Source of the DNA: DATCZS01 sp036525795 | Lineage (GTDB): Bacteria > Actinomycetota > Acidimicrobiia > Spongiisociales > ZC4RG35 | DNA length: 38,750 nt | Direction: 5' to 3' | Assembly: GCA_036525795.1 (NCBI GenBank) | Contig: DATCZS010000129.1 | Span: 1-38,750 of the forward strand | Shown: positions 1-7,197 of the stretch, piece by piece | Position numbering within the stretch: the first letter of the stretch is position 1 | Layout: the number at the start of each line of letters is the position of its first letter | Position numbers and translations under genes: made by a program | Notes under the pieces: model-generated | Told to the model about the DNA's origin: nothing | What the model saw: only the letters and a program-made list of their open reading frames with translations | The model's database searches: none

Positions 1-1
1 G

Positions 2-720
2 GTGGTGGCCCCGCCCTTCACGTCGCTGCGTTCGGTGGCAGGGCCCTTGCTGGTGGCCGAGGTCGAGTCGCTCGGTCGCTTCCTCACCGACCCGGACCGT
101 CCATACGTGGTCGTGTTGGGCGGTGCGAAGGTGTCTGACAAGCTGGGCGTCATCGCCAACCTGCTCCCCACGACCGACGTGATGCTCATCGGCGGGGGCA
201 TGTGTTTCACCCTGATGGCGGCCGAAGGCTACGAGGTGGGTTCCAGCCTGGTCGAAGAGGACATGATCGAAGAGGTCCGCCGGCTGCTGGAAGGACCCCA
301 TGGCGACCGAATCCAGCTCCCGCTCGACATCGTGGTGGCGGATCGGTTCGCCGAAGACGCCCGCCACGAGGTGGTCGACGCCGGCGACATGCCGGAAGGT
401 TGGATGGGACTCGATATCGGGCCCCAGACCGTGGAGCGTTTCGCGCGTGTGGTCAAAGGGGCGGGCTGTGTGTTCTGGAACGGTCCGATGGGGGTGTTCG
501 AGTGGCCCGCCTTCCGGGGCGGAACCGAAGCGGTGGCCAGGGCCATGGCCGAGAGCCCGGCGTTCACGGCAGTGGGCGGGGGAGACTCGGCGGCGGCGCT
601 GCGGCTGTTGGGATTGGAGAAAGAGGTGAGCCACCTGTCCACAGGGGGCGGCGCCGGACTGGAGCTGTTGGAGGGCGGCGTACTTCCCGGAGTGGCGGTC
701 CTCGAGAGATGGGTGAGCTG

Positions 721-721
<1 letters not shown>
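2..721 (+). CDS. pgk: Phosphoglycerate kinase, 3' part (5' end missing, chimeric left edge)
   Basis: This is the C-terminal nucleotide-binding half of phosphoglycerate kinase, which makes ATP and 3-phosphoglycerate from 1,3-bisphosphoglycerate. Family motifs seen are SVAGPLL, VVLGGAKVSDK, the GGGM loop, FWNGPMGVFEWPAF, GGGDSAAAL and the STGGGAGLELLEG nucleotide-binding end. About 239 residues remain of the usual ~395. The first ~12 codons (VVAPPFTSLRSV) are not PGK sequence: bases 1-37 are identical to bases 843-879 inside tpiA, in the same frame, and PGK similarity begins only at SVAGPLL. The GTG at base 2 is therefore not a real start. The stop TGA (719-721) shares its last base with the tpiA ATG. 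Identity is certain; the left junction is doubtful. Confidence 0.93.
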
Positions 722-1491
<770 letters not shown>

Positions 1492-1501
1492 GGGGAGAGT
1501 G

Positions 1502-2251
1502 ATGTCCACTTTGGTGCTGCTCCGCCACGGCGAGAGCACATGGAACCTTGAGAACCTGTTCACCGGCTGGACCGACGTCGACCTCACCGACAAGGGGGTG
1601 GCGGAGGCGGTCGCATCCGGGGGGATGCTGACCGAAGAGGGGATCCTGCCCAACGTGGTTCACACCTCGGGGCTGCTGCGGGCGATCAAGACCGCCGATC
1701 TGGCGCTGGAGGCGATGAATCGTTCGTGGTTGCCGGTGCGGCGGCACTGGAGGCTGAATGAACGCCACTATGGGGCTCTCCAGGGGTTGAACAAGGCACA
1801 GACCGCTGCCCTCCATGGAGACGACCAGGTGCACGTGTGGCGCCGCTCGTACGACATCCCGCCCCCGCCGTTGGAACTCGACGACGAGCGACACCCGCGG
1901 TTCGACCCCCGCTACGCCGGCCTCGCCCCCGAACAGCTTCCGGCCACCGAGTGTCTCGCCGATGTGGTCGAGCGGATGCTGCCCTACTGGTACGACGCGA
2001 TCATCCCCGATCTGCATCGGTTCGGGACGGTGCTGGTGGCGGCCCACGGCAACAGCCTGCGCGCCCTGGTCAAGCACCTCGACGGGATCTCCGACGACGA
2101 GATCCCGTCGCTCAACATTCCCACCGGCATCCCCCGGGTCTATCAGCTGGGCGACGACATGCGCCCTGTGGGAGAAGGGCGCTACCTGGGCGACCCGGAG
2201 GCGGCGGCCGCTGCGGCGGCGGCGGTGGCGGCGCAGGCGCAGCAGAGATAG
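1502..2251 (+). CDS. gpmA: 2,3-bisphosphoglycerate-dependent phosphoglycerate mutase
   Basis: This histidine-phosphatase-superfamily enzyme converts 3-phosphoglycerate to 2-phosphoglycerate. The 249-residue protein begins MSTLVLLRHGESTWN, containing the phosphohistidine RHG motif, followed by FTGWTDVDLT. It also has RHWRLNERHYGALQG, with the proton-donor glutamate, and VAAHGNSLRALVK, with the second active-site histidine. These are diagnostic of the cofactor-dependent GpmA type rather than the unrelated iPGM. The ATG at 1502 has GGGGAGAG at 1492-1499. The C-terminal ~18 residues are an alanine/glutamine-rich tail encoded by a low-complexity GCG/GCN run (about 2200-2245), beyond the conserved domain. 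Last gene of the glycolytic cluster. Confidence 0.96.
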   Translation: MSTLVLLRHGESTWNLENLFTGWTDVDLTDKGVAEAVASGGMLTEEGILPNVVHTSGLLRAIKTADLALEAMNRSWLPVRRHWRLNERHYGALQGLNKAQTAALHGDDQVHVWRRSYDIPPPPLELDDERHPRFDPRYAGLAPEQLPATECLADVVERMLPYWYDAIIPDLHRFGTVLVAAHGNSLRALVKHLDGISDDEIPSLNIPTGIPRVYQLGDDMRPVGEGRYLGDPEAAAAAAAAVAAQAQQR

Positions 2252-2305
2252 CGATCAGATCGGCCGACCTCGGTTTCGGGTCCCGGGTGCCGGCCGGAAG
2301 CGATA

Positions 2306-2334
2306 ACGGGATGCGGGGGATCGACGGGTATAGT
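2306..2334 (+). promoter_or_regulatory. Candidate secG promoter (-10 TATAGT)
   Basis: A TATAGT hexamer at 2329-2334 is a close match to the actinobacterial housekeeping -10. The -35 region about 17 bp upstream is weak. A start near 2341 would leave a ~69-nt leader before the secG ATG. This is the only promoter-like sequence in the gpmA-secG gap. Confidence 0.4.
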
Positions 2335-2409
2335 GATGTCTCCGGTCGGTGGATCCTCTGACAGAGATCGCCGGTTCGGTGTGCACAGGCCGCAACTCAC
2401 AGAGTCATC

Positions 2410-2649
2410 ATGGGTGTTCTCACCGTCATCGTCGTCATCCTCCACGTCATCGTCTCGCTCGGACTGATCGGGCTGATCCTGCTCCACGCCGGGCGGGGCG
2501 GCGGTCTGTCCGACGTGTTCGGCGGAGGGATGGGCCCCTCGTCGCTGGGCGGGTCGACGCTCGCCGAGCGGAATCTCGATCGCCTGACGGTGATCGTGGG
2601 GCTGGCGTTCACCGTCACCACGATCGCTCTCACCTGGTTGCTGACCTGA
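2410..2649 (+). CDS. secG: Preprotein translocase subunit SecG
   Basis: SecG is the small auxiliary membrane subunit of the SecYEG channel. The 79-residue protein has the family layout: one transmembrane helix at about residues 3-25, a glycine-rich cytoplasmic loop (HAGRGGGLSDVFGGG), then NLDRLTVIVG leading into a second transmembrane helix at about 57-78. Placement after the triosephosphate genes is a common bacterial order (tpiA-secG). There is no clear Shine-Dalgarno before the ATG; the start is supported by hydrophobic helix 1 beginning right after it. A tRNA gene follows 31 nt downstream with its own promoter. Confidence 0.93.
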   Translation: MGVLTVIVVILHVIVSLGLIGLILLHAGRGGGLSDVFGGGMGPSSLGGSTLAERNLDRLTVIVGLAFTVTTIALTWLLT

Positions 2650-2668
2650 TCCACCCGGGACGTATACT
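2638..2668 (+). promoter_or_regulatory. Candidate tRNA-Leu promoter
   Basis: TATACT at 2663-2668 lies 12 nt before the mature tRNA 5' end, the usual position for a tRNA -10 box. TTGCTG at 2638-2643 is a possible -35 with a long 19-bp spacer; it overlaps the end of secG. Confidence 0.5.
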
Positions 2669-2680
2669 CCCGGCGCTCTC

Positions 2681-2758
<78 letters not shown>

Positions 2759-2768
<10 letters not shown>

Positions 2769-2796
2769 ACAAACCCCCAGGTCACAGGCCCGGGGG
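2759..2796 (+). repeat. Direct repeat copy A (tRNA-Leu 3' end plus terminator arm)
   Basis: These 38 bases, covering the end of the acceptor stem, CCA and most of the terminator, match 3299-3336 without gaps at 31 of 38 positions at a constant 540-bp offset. The layout resembles attL/attR of an element that once integrated at the tRNA 3' end, or a decayed duplication. Confidence 0.55.
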
Positions 2797-2802
2797 TTTG
2801 TT
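2768..2802 (+). terminator. Intrinsic terminator hairpin after tRNA-Leu
   Basis: A perfect 11-bp inverted repeat (AACAAACCCCC at 2768-2778, GGGGGTTTGTT at 2792-2802) with a 13-nt loop begins at the last base of the tRNA CCA. There is no long T-tract beyond the TTTGTT of the stem, as is common in high-GC actinobacteria. Confidence 0.75.
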
Positions 2803-2855
2803 CGCGTAGAGAGGTGTGGATGGGAGCGCAGCTGTCGTTGCAGGAGTCGACACCC

Positions 2856-3071
2856 TCAGGATCGCTGCCCCAGCCGCGCAACGGTCGAGATCAGGGAGAT
2901 CCCGACCGCAATGCCGGCGGCCAGGATCGGGAACATCCCCCGCACGGAGTTCCCGCGCTCCATGACGATCACCATGGCGATGATGGCCAACCCCCAGATG
3001 ACGACATTGATCATGGCGAGAGTTCGTGCGCTGCGGGCCAGCTTGGCCTGTTCGGAGTTCGCATCCGGCAT
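2856..3071 (-). CDS. Small two-helix membrane protein, function unknown
   Basis: This 71-residue protein starts MPDANSEQAKLARSAR. Its short charged N-terminus is followed by two hydrophobic segments, about residues 19-36 (INVVIWGLAIIAMVIVM) and 44-60 (MFPILAAGIAVGISLI), joined by a short ERGNSVRG loop. The ATG at 3071 is chosen because GGAGG lies 6 nt upstream on the coding strand; the frame stays open to 3131 but those codons lack a ribosome site. No family is recognised. It lies between the tRNA-Leu terminator and the decayed tRNA-end copy at 3299-3336, so it may be a passenger of a relic insertion; that is inference only. Confidence 0.6.
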   Translation of the reverse strand: MPDANSEQAKLARSARTLAMINVVIWGLAIIAMVIVMERGNSVRGMFPILAAGIAVGISLISTVARLGQRS

Positions 3072-3396
3072 GGTTCGCCTCCACGGTTCCCAACCCGTCA
3101 GGATGCCGGAACCGAGCATCGGATTCGTCATGATGTTGCGCCACTGGGGACGCTCTTTTCACCCTGTGCAATCGAGTCACTGCCCGATAGGGGATTTCGG
3201 CAACGCACTCGAACATGGCGAGGCTTAGCCCCGTAGGACCGCCGGTGACCCGTTCCCGGCGCCGCTGACGGTTGACAGCTCTGTCCCCGATCGCCCCGTC
3301 CGGCACCTACAAGCCGCCAGGTGACAGGTCCCGGGGAGTACTCCGAGTGATGGCGTCGGCACAACTCTGTCGAAGCCGACCGACCTGGCCCCGGCG
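3072..3396. other. Gap of about 325 bp with no supported gene
   Basis: No convincing coding frame is visible on either strand. The segment holds the upstream region of the minus-strand gene at 2856-3071 and the second copy of the tRNA-end repeat at 3299-3336. A TTGACA at 3272-3277 has no matching -10 at normal spacing. Confidence 0.5.
3299..3336 (+). repeat. Direct repeat copy B (decayed tRNA-Leu 3' end)
   Basis: Matches 2759-2796 at 31 of 38 positions, ungapped. Mismatches break both the acceptor pairing and the terminator stem, so this copy is neither a tRNA nor a working terminator. No D-arm or anticodon arm precedes it; similarity upstream of 3299 is weak. Confidence 0.55.
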
Positions 3397-3828
3397 TCAG
3401 CCGGCGGCGGCGTGCTCGTGAGCGTCGGCGTCCTCGGACGCGTCTGCAGGCTCGTTGGCGTAGAGGTCTTCATCACCCCACGCTGGCGCGTCGTCGCCCG
3501 CAGGTTCGGGGACGTCCTCGTCGACTACCGCCGGGGACGAGCCGGCCGAGATCGAGAGGATCGCCAGGCCGAGATCCGTGATGTCGACCTTGTTGCCCGA
3601 CTCGGTTTCGATCACTTCCACCCAATCGATGGCGAGCATCCAGGCGAGTACGTCGACGCCGGTCGGGGCCTTGGACGCCTTCACGGCTTCGATCAGCGAC
3701 TTGCGCTCCGGGCGCGGGTGATCGAGATACCCTTCGAACGCCTCGACCGAAGGCCGGACGGGCTGGTGGCGGAGCACGTCGAGATAGCGCAGGCCTTCGA
3801 CGGCCGCCTGGTTGAACAGGTCCTGCAT
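3397..3828 (-). CDS. Hypothetical protein with acidic C-terminal tail
   Basis: The 143-residue product starts MQDLFNQAAVEGLRYLDVLR. The first ~100 residues look globular and mainly helical (LIEAVKASKAPTGVDVLAWM, IDWVEVIETESGNKVDITDLG). The last ~40 are dominated by Asp, Glu, Ala and Pro and look disordered. No signal peptide or membrane helix is visible. The ATG at 3828 is chosen because GGGAGG lies about 6 nt upstream on the coding strand, although the frame is open to 3906. It is transcribed divergently from the gene at 4011. No family is recognised; the coding call rests on the ribosome site, length and composition. Confidence 0.65.
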   Translation of the reverse strand: MQDLFNQAAVEGLRYLDVLRHQPVRPSVEAFEGYLDHPRPERKSLIEAVKASKAPTGVDVLAWMLAIDWVEVIETESGNKVDITDLGLAILSISAGSSPAVVDEDVPEPAGDDAPAWGDEDLYANEPADASEDADAHEHAAAG

Positions 3829-3955
3829 GAGGTCCTCCCTGGTGGCAGAGCGTGTGTCCGTATCCATCGGCGCGAAGTCGACGCCTCTCGATGGGAAATT
3901 TCGCATCCAACGGAAGGACTAGTCAGCGAGGGCGGCACCGGGAAGGGGTAGCATG

Positions 3956-3982
3956 CATGTGGGCCGTCCTGTGGCCCACATG
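3956..3982. repeat. 10-bp inverted repeat in a divergent intergenic region
   Basis: CATGTGGGCC (3956-3965) and GGCCCACATG (3973-3982) are perfect reverse complements separated by 7 nt. The repeat lies between the divergent genes starting at 3828 and 4011, so it could be an operator or an mRNA leader hairpin. No T-tract follows. Confidence 0.6.
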
Positions 3983-4010
3983 TCACCTCTGGACAGCGGA
4001 AAGACAGACG

Positions 4011-4412
4011 ATGCTCTCTCGCAAGACGTGGTTCTTTCTGGCGGTGCTGGTCGTCGGCCTGGGAATGTGGCACGCCTTCCAGGAGGTGGAAGTCGTCTAC
4101 TCGAGCAGGACGTTGAGCGACGGGACGCTGTTCGTCTCCTCCGTTCACTGCGGAAACGGGCCGGCGATGGTGTTCGCCGGGCAGTACTCGGACGACATCC
4201 GGGGTCCCGCCACCCAGGCCGACTGCCTGCGGTCGGGGCGCACCCAGGTGGCCGAAGTGTTCGGATTGGCGTTCGTGGCAGCGATCCTGATCTACGTCGG
4301 ATTCCGGTTCGGAAAGGAGCCGCCGCGCCCGATCCGTGAAGAGCTTCCCGACCTTCCCGGAGGCGAGAAGGAGGTCCACGGACGCCGAGGATCCCGGGAC
4401 CCGGGCGACTGA
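4011..4412 (+). CDS. Hypothetical two-helix membrane protein
   Basis: The 133-residue protein begins MLSRKTWFFLAVLVVGLGMW, a transmembrane helix or uncleaved signal anchor at about residues 6-22. An extracytoplasmic segment with two cysteines (SVHCGNG, QADCLRSG) follows, which could form a disulfide. A second helix at about 84-100 (VFGLAFVAAILIYVGF) leads into a basic and proline-rich cytoplasmic tail. The ATG at 4011 puts the hydrophobic helix at the N-terminus. An in-frame ATG at 3957, behind GGAAGGGG at 3941-3948, would add 18 residues and cannot be excluded. It ends 4 nt before the convergent lipoprotein gene. No family is recognised. Confidence 0.6.
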   Translation: MLSRKTWFFLAVLVVGLGMWHAFQEVEVVYSSRTLSDGTLFVSSVHCGNGPAMVFAGQYSDDIRGPATQADCLRSGRTQVAEVFGLAFVAAILIYVGFRFGKEPPRPIREELPDLPGGEKEVHGRRGSRDPGD

Positions 4413-4416
4413 ACGC

Positions 4417-4683
4417 TCAGCCTTGGCCGGCCACCTGCCGCATGAGCTGTGCCAGGTTGTGGAGCGCGGTCTCGGTTCTCGCCATCGTCGCGAACGTCTT
4501 CTCACAGTCCTCCCGTGAGTCGAACCGGAGGCTGTCGGACGCAACGGGGTAGTCCATTCGGGCACACGTCACTCTGATCTCCTCGGCCTGAACCGGATCG
4601 ATCACGTCGAGTTCGTCCATCGGAGAGCGACAGGCGGCGAGTGCGAGCCAGAGCGACACCGCTGCGAGCACCTTCCTCGACAC
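4417..4683 (-). CDS. Small putative lipoprotein
   Basis: Starting from GTG 4683 the 88-residue product reads (V)SRKVLAAVSLWLALAAC, a short lipoprotein signal peptide whose lipobox LAAC puts the lipidated cysteine at residue 18. The mature part contains two further cysteines (VTCARM, REDCEK) and is otherwise helical and polar (TALHNLAQLMRQVAG). The frame is open to 4803, but upstream codons overlap the MFS gene and lack signal-peptide character; GGAG lies about 10 nt before the GTG. It sits downstream of the MFS exporter gene on the same strand (53-nt gap), so co-transcription is plausible. The family is unknown. Confidence 0.6.
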   Translation of the reverse strand: MSRKVLAAVSLWLALAACRSPMDELDVIDPVQAEEIRVTCARMDYPVASDSLRFDSREDCEKTFATMARTETALHNLAQLMRQVAGQG

Positions 4684-4736
4684 CCGTCGAACTCCGGGAT
4701 CGGCCCCGCCGGCGGCGCCCAACCTGTCGTCGGGAC

Positions 4737-6056
4737 TCACCGCTCCGCGGCCGCCGTCTCGCGAGACCGCCGGCCCGGCGTCGGCCCCCTGGTGTTGGTC
4801 CACAGCACCGTCGGGATGAGCGCAATGGCCGCGACCACGATGATCAGCGGGCCGTAGCGGGCCATCGTCTCATATGCTCCGGTTGCCTCCGCCACGGCCG
4901 TTCCCAGCAACGCTCCGACGGGCAGGGTGGCGTATGCGATGTTGCGGGTCGCCGCCAGCACGCGACCCATCATCACGGGAGGGGTGTACACCTGGCGGAT
5001 GGTGGCAATGGCCACGTTGGCCGCCGCCAGCCCGACGAAGGCGATGAAGACGTAGCCCAGGCCGAGCAGACCGAGCGGACGGTTGACGAAGATGGTCAGC
5101 GCGGTGCCGAAACAGCCGATGCCCAGCACCATCGTCTTGCCGAGGCCGATGACGCGGGTGATCGCAGGGGCGGTCACCGCCCCCGTCGTCGCGCCGATCC
5201 CGAACATGGCGAACAGCAGGCCGAGCTGGAAGTCGGAGGAGACACCCACCACCTCCTTGGCGAGGATCACGAACGTCGCCTCCACGAAGCCTGTGACGAG
5301 GTTCATCACGGCGATGGCGATCGTCGAGACCCGCAATCGGATCTCGCTCCATACGTAGCGCAGACCCTGAAGAAGGTCGGTCAGGAATGCCGAAGGGGGC
5401 AGCTCGCTCGGCGGACGGCGCACCGAGCCGAGCAGCACCAGGCTGGTGGCGGATGCGACGAAGGTGAGGGCGTCGACGATGAACACGGTGTAGAAGCCCT
5501 GCAGCGTGATTAGCAGACCGGCCAGCGGCGGGCCGAGGGCGTCGCCCAGGGTCATCGTGGCGGTGATCCGCCCGTTGGCGCTCGACAGGTCCCGCGGCCC
5601 CACGATTGCCGGGAGCAGGGCGAAGAGGCCGGTCTCGAAGATGTTGGTCATCCCCCCGACCAGGAAGGCAATAGCGAACACCGCCAGCAGCGCCGAGGAC
5701 TGGCTTCCTTCGGCGACAGGATCCGCGCGGGCGACCGTTGCCAGATAGAAGAAGGCCACCGCCCGGCCGACGTCGGAGAGGATCATCACCGGTCGAAGGG
5801 GCACCCGGTCTATCAGGACCCCTCCGAAGATGCCGAGCAACAGGACCGGGAAGGACTCCAGAGCGTATGCGATCCCCAACTCGATCTCGCCGTTGTCTGC
5901 CAGATGGGCGACGAACAGCGGAATGCTGATGTATGCCATCTTGTCGCCCAGCTGGGACACCGCCTGGCCCAGCCACAGGACGCGAAAGCGTCTCCCGAGC
6001 GGAGTCGTGTCGGCTCGGTGCTTCCCTCGCGTGAGCGTCGATCCCCCAGGCACCAC
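4737..6056 (-). CDS. MFS transporter (EntS/MFS_3-like exporter)
   Basis: This 439-residue integral membrane protein has about twelve hydrophobic helices. The N-terminal RRFRVLWLGQAVSQLGDKMA, with its conserved SxLGD after helix 1, and the loop GGVLIDRVPLRPVMILSD (the MFS motif A region, DR..R) are typical of the MFS_3 group that includes enterobactin exporters and macrolide efflux proteins. The substrate cannot be read from sequence. The C-terminus is basic and polar. Two adjacent GTG codons (6056, 6053) can start; a -10-like TATCCT on the minus strand (6066-6061) lies exactly 7 nt before the GTG at 6053, suggesting a leaderless start there. It is divergent from the Holin-X-like gene at 6102. 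Confidence 0.88.
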   Translation of the reverse strand: MVPGGSTLTRGKHRADTTPLGRRFRVLWLGQAVSQLGDKMAYISIPLFVAHLADNGEIELGIAYALESFPVLLLGIFGGVLIDRVPLRPVMILSDVGRAVAFFYLATVARADPVAEGSQSSALLAVFAIAFLVGGMTNIFETGLFALLPAIVGPRDLSSANGRITATMTLGDALGPPLAGLLITLQGFYTVFIVDALTFVASATSLVLLGSVRRPPSELPPSAFLTDLLQGLRYVWSEIRLRVSTIAIAVMNLVTGFVEATFVILAKEVVGVSSDFQLGLLFAMFGIGATTGAVTAPAITRVIGLGKTMVLGIGCFGTALTIFVNRPLGLLGLGYVFIAFVGLAAANVAIATIRQVYTPPVMMGRVLAATRNIAYATLPVGALLGTAVAEATGAYETMARYGPLIIVVAAIALIPTVLWTNTRGPTPGRRSRETAAAER

Positions 6057-6060
6057 GGCG

Positions 6061-6094
6061 AGGATAGGTGCGCAACCGCGGCGTCGGCTAGCCT
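6061..6094. promoter_or_regulatory. Back-to-back leaderless promoter boxes
   Basis: On the plus strand TAGCCT (6089-6094) is followed by exactly 7 nt and the ATG at 6102. On the minus strand TATCCT (6066-6061) is followed by 7 nt and the GTG at 6053. Both fit the TANNNT-N7-start pattern of actinobacterial leaderless genes, and neither gene has a clear Shine-Dalgarno. Confidence 0.45.
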
Positions 6095-6101
6095 CGACCT
6101 C

Positions 6102-6398
6102 ATGGCTGATCCGAAGGAAATCCCACAGCTCGTCACCGAGCTGATGGACATGTCCAAGGAGTATCTCCGTCAGGAGACGATCGAGCCGGCGCGCCGGTTG
6201 GGCCGTTTCGCCGGGCTGGGATTGGGTGCCGGCTTCATCTTCGGGTTTGCCGCGTTGTTCTTCGGTCTCGGCGTCTATGCGCTGTTCCGAGTCGTGCTGC
6301 CCGACGGAGACTGGTGGCTGGTCGCGGCGCGCGGGTTCACCCTGGTAGTGCTCCTCATGGCGGCAGGCATGATCGGATGGAGGATGAGCAAGGCATGA
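6102..6398 (+). CDS. Holin-X/DUF1469-like membrane protein
   Basis: The 98-residue protein has an N-terminal amphipathic helix (IPQLVTELMDMSKEYLRQET), a positively charged PARRLGRFAG turn, and two transmembrane helices at about residues 38-62 and 73-92. This layout (amphipathic helix, RxxG, two helices) resembles the actinobacterial Holin-X/DUF1469 proteins, chromosomal membrane proteins not tied to phage. The ATG at 6102 has no Shine-Dalgarno but lies 7 nt after TAGCCT. The stop overlaps the next ATG (ATGA), so the two small membrane proteins are translationally coupled. Family assignment is moderate; molecular function is unknown. Confidence 0.7.
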   Translation: MADPKEIPQLVTELMDMSKEYLRQETIEPARRLGRFAGLGLGAGFIFGFAALFFGLGVYALFRVVLPDGDWWLVAARGFTLVVLLMAAGMIGWRMSKA

Positions 6399-6592
6399 TC
6401 GAGCGCGCCGACATCGAAGCCAAGGCCAAGGAGATCGAGGCCGCCCTGGCCGAGACCAAGGAGGCCGCCAAGAACACCGCCGTGCTCGCCGCGGTGGCCG
6501 TCGTCGCCGTCGTCGCGGTGGCGTTCCTCATGGGAAGACGGCGCGGGGCGAACACCGGCAAGGCCGTCGTCGAGGTCTACCGGGTCAGGTGA
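6395..6592 (+). CDS. Small single-helix membrane protein partnered with the Holin-X-like protein
   Basis: The 65-residue product MIERADIEAKAKEIEAALAE has a charged helical N-terminus of about 35 residues, likely an amphipathic or coiled-coil segment. One transmembrane helix at about residues 35-50 (valine/alanine-rich) and a basic GRRRGANTGK tail follow. The ATG overlaps the upstream stop, the usual sign of coupled translation, and the pairing with a DUF1469-like gene supports a joint membrane role. It ends in an 8-bp convergent overlap with the minus-strand gene at 6585. No named family is recognised. Confidence 0.7.
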   Translation: MIERADIEAKAKEIEAALAETKEAAKNTAVLAAVAVVAVVAVAFLMGRRRGANTGKAVVEVYRVR

Positions 6593-6812
6593 GCTCCGGC
6601 TCGGTGATCTCCAGTCGCGGGACGTCGCCCTTCCGGTGGCGAACCACGATCGTCGAGCCGACCGGGACCTGCTTTCGGTAGAGCAGCTCCTTCTGGGGGG
6701 CCGCAGTCTTGCGAAACCAGCCGAGCGCCAGCAGGGCGGCACCTGCCAGCAGTGTGCGTTGGTCGCCCTGCCGCAGCCCCCGGAAGAATCGCTGGGTACC
6801 GAGACCGATCAT
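6585..6812 (-). CDS. Hypothetical small membrane-anchored protein
   Basis: The 75-residue frame starts MIGLGTQRFFRGLRQGDQRT. A basic N-terminus precedes one hydrophobic helix (LLAGAALLALGWF, about residues 21-33), then a polar domain of about 40 residues (KELLYRKQVPVGSTIVVRHR) that looks like a short beta structure. The start is uncertain because no Shine-Dalgarno precedes the ATG at 6812 and the frame is open further upstream. The charged flanks around a clean helix favour a real gene over an antisense shadow, since no plus-strand gene covers most of it. Function unknown. Confidence 0.55.
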   Translation of the reverse strand: MIGLGTQRFFRGLRQGDQRTLLAGAALLALGWFRKTAAPQKELLYRKQVPVGSTIVVRHRKGDVPRLEITEPELT

Positions 6813-6865
6813 CTGGCCGGGGGAGGGGATCAGAGGCAACTGGACGCTCCGGTCGACATGTTCGC

Positions 6866-6871
6866 TACGGT
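6866..6871 (+). promoter_or_regulatory. Candidate -10 box for the miniprotein-ttuB-ttuA-trmI operon
   Basis: TACGGT at 6866-6871, in the context GCTACGGT, lies 38 nt before the miniprotein ATG, leaving a ~32-nt leader that contains AAGGAG. The same octamer occurs upstream of pyrG at 34565-34572. No strong -35 is visible. Confidence 0.35.
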
Positions 6872-6909
6872 ACTCGTCTCCGGAAGACGACCAGACGAAG
6901 GAGCCCTTG

Positions 6910-7005
6910 ATGCGCAACCAACGCTTCGTGAAAGTGGTCGCCTGGGCGGCCGTGCTGGCGTTGCTTCTGACCGTCGCCATATCCCTGGCGGGCGCCTTTC
7001 GATGA
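6910..7005 (+). CDS. 31-residue single-helix membrane miniprotein (Prli42-like appearance)
   Basis: The product is only 31 residues: a basic N-terminus MRNQRFVKVV, then one hydrophobic helix (WAAVLALLLTVAISLAGAF) and a final arginine. AAGGAG at 6897-6902 lies 7 nt before the ATG, an excellent ribosome site, and the stop overlaps the ttuB ATG (ATGA), so translation is very likely. Length, basic start and helix position recall the stressosome-associated miniprotein Prli42 of Firmicutes (31 residues, N-terminal basic cluster, one membrane helix). That resemblance is by eye only and may be convergent. As first gene of the ttuB-ttuA-trmI operon it could be a membrane anchor or a translational lead gene. 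Confidence 0.65.
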   Translation: MRNQRFVKVVAWAAVLALLLTVAISLAGAFR

Positions 7006-7196
7006 GAGTCATCCTCCGCCAGCCACGACGTGAGATCGAGGTGAGCGGGATCCGCCGGGTCGACAGGCTGCTGGAACACCTCGACATGGTGGCCGAGTCC
7101 GTGCTGGTGATCAGGGGCGACGAACTCCTCACCTCCGACATCGGCCTCGAGGAGGACGACGTGATCGAGCTGCGCCCGGTGATCTCGGGAGGCTGA
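7002..7196 (+). CDS. ttuB: TtuB/ThiS/MoaD-like ubiquitin-fold sulfur carrier
   Basis: The 64-residue protein MRVILRQPRREIEVSGIRRV has the length and strand pattern of small beta-grasp sulfur carriers and ends in ISGG, the di-glycine tail that is adenylated and thiocarboxylated in this superfamily. Features such as SVLVIRGDELL and EEDDVIELRPVISGG resemble Thermus TtuB, the sulfur donor for 2-thiolation of tRNA position 54. The gene overlaps the upstream miniprotein stop and is 1 nt from the TtuA-like gene, which makes TtuB far likelier than ThiS or MoaD. In Thermus TtuB can also be conjugated to proteins; whether this one is cannot be told. The activating E1-like enzyme is not in the window. 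Confidence 0.85.
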   Translation: MRVILRQPRREIEVSGIRRVDRLLEHLDMVAESVLVIRGDELLTSDIGLEEDDVIELRPVISGG

Positions 7197-7197
7197 T

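Noticed and set aside
3272..3277. TTGACA as a -35 box
   Set aside because: No -10 match at 15-19 bp spacing and no gene downstream on that strand.
3412..3951. 179-codon plus-strand frame
   Set aside because: Opposite to the minus-strand gene at 3397-3828, which has a good ribosome site and natural composition.
6102..6592. Phage holin as evidence of a prophage
   Set aside because: Holin-X/DUF1469-like proteins are ordinary chromosomal membrane proteins in actinobacteria, and no phage genes are nearby.
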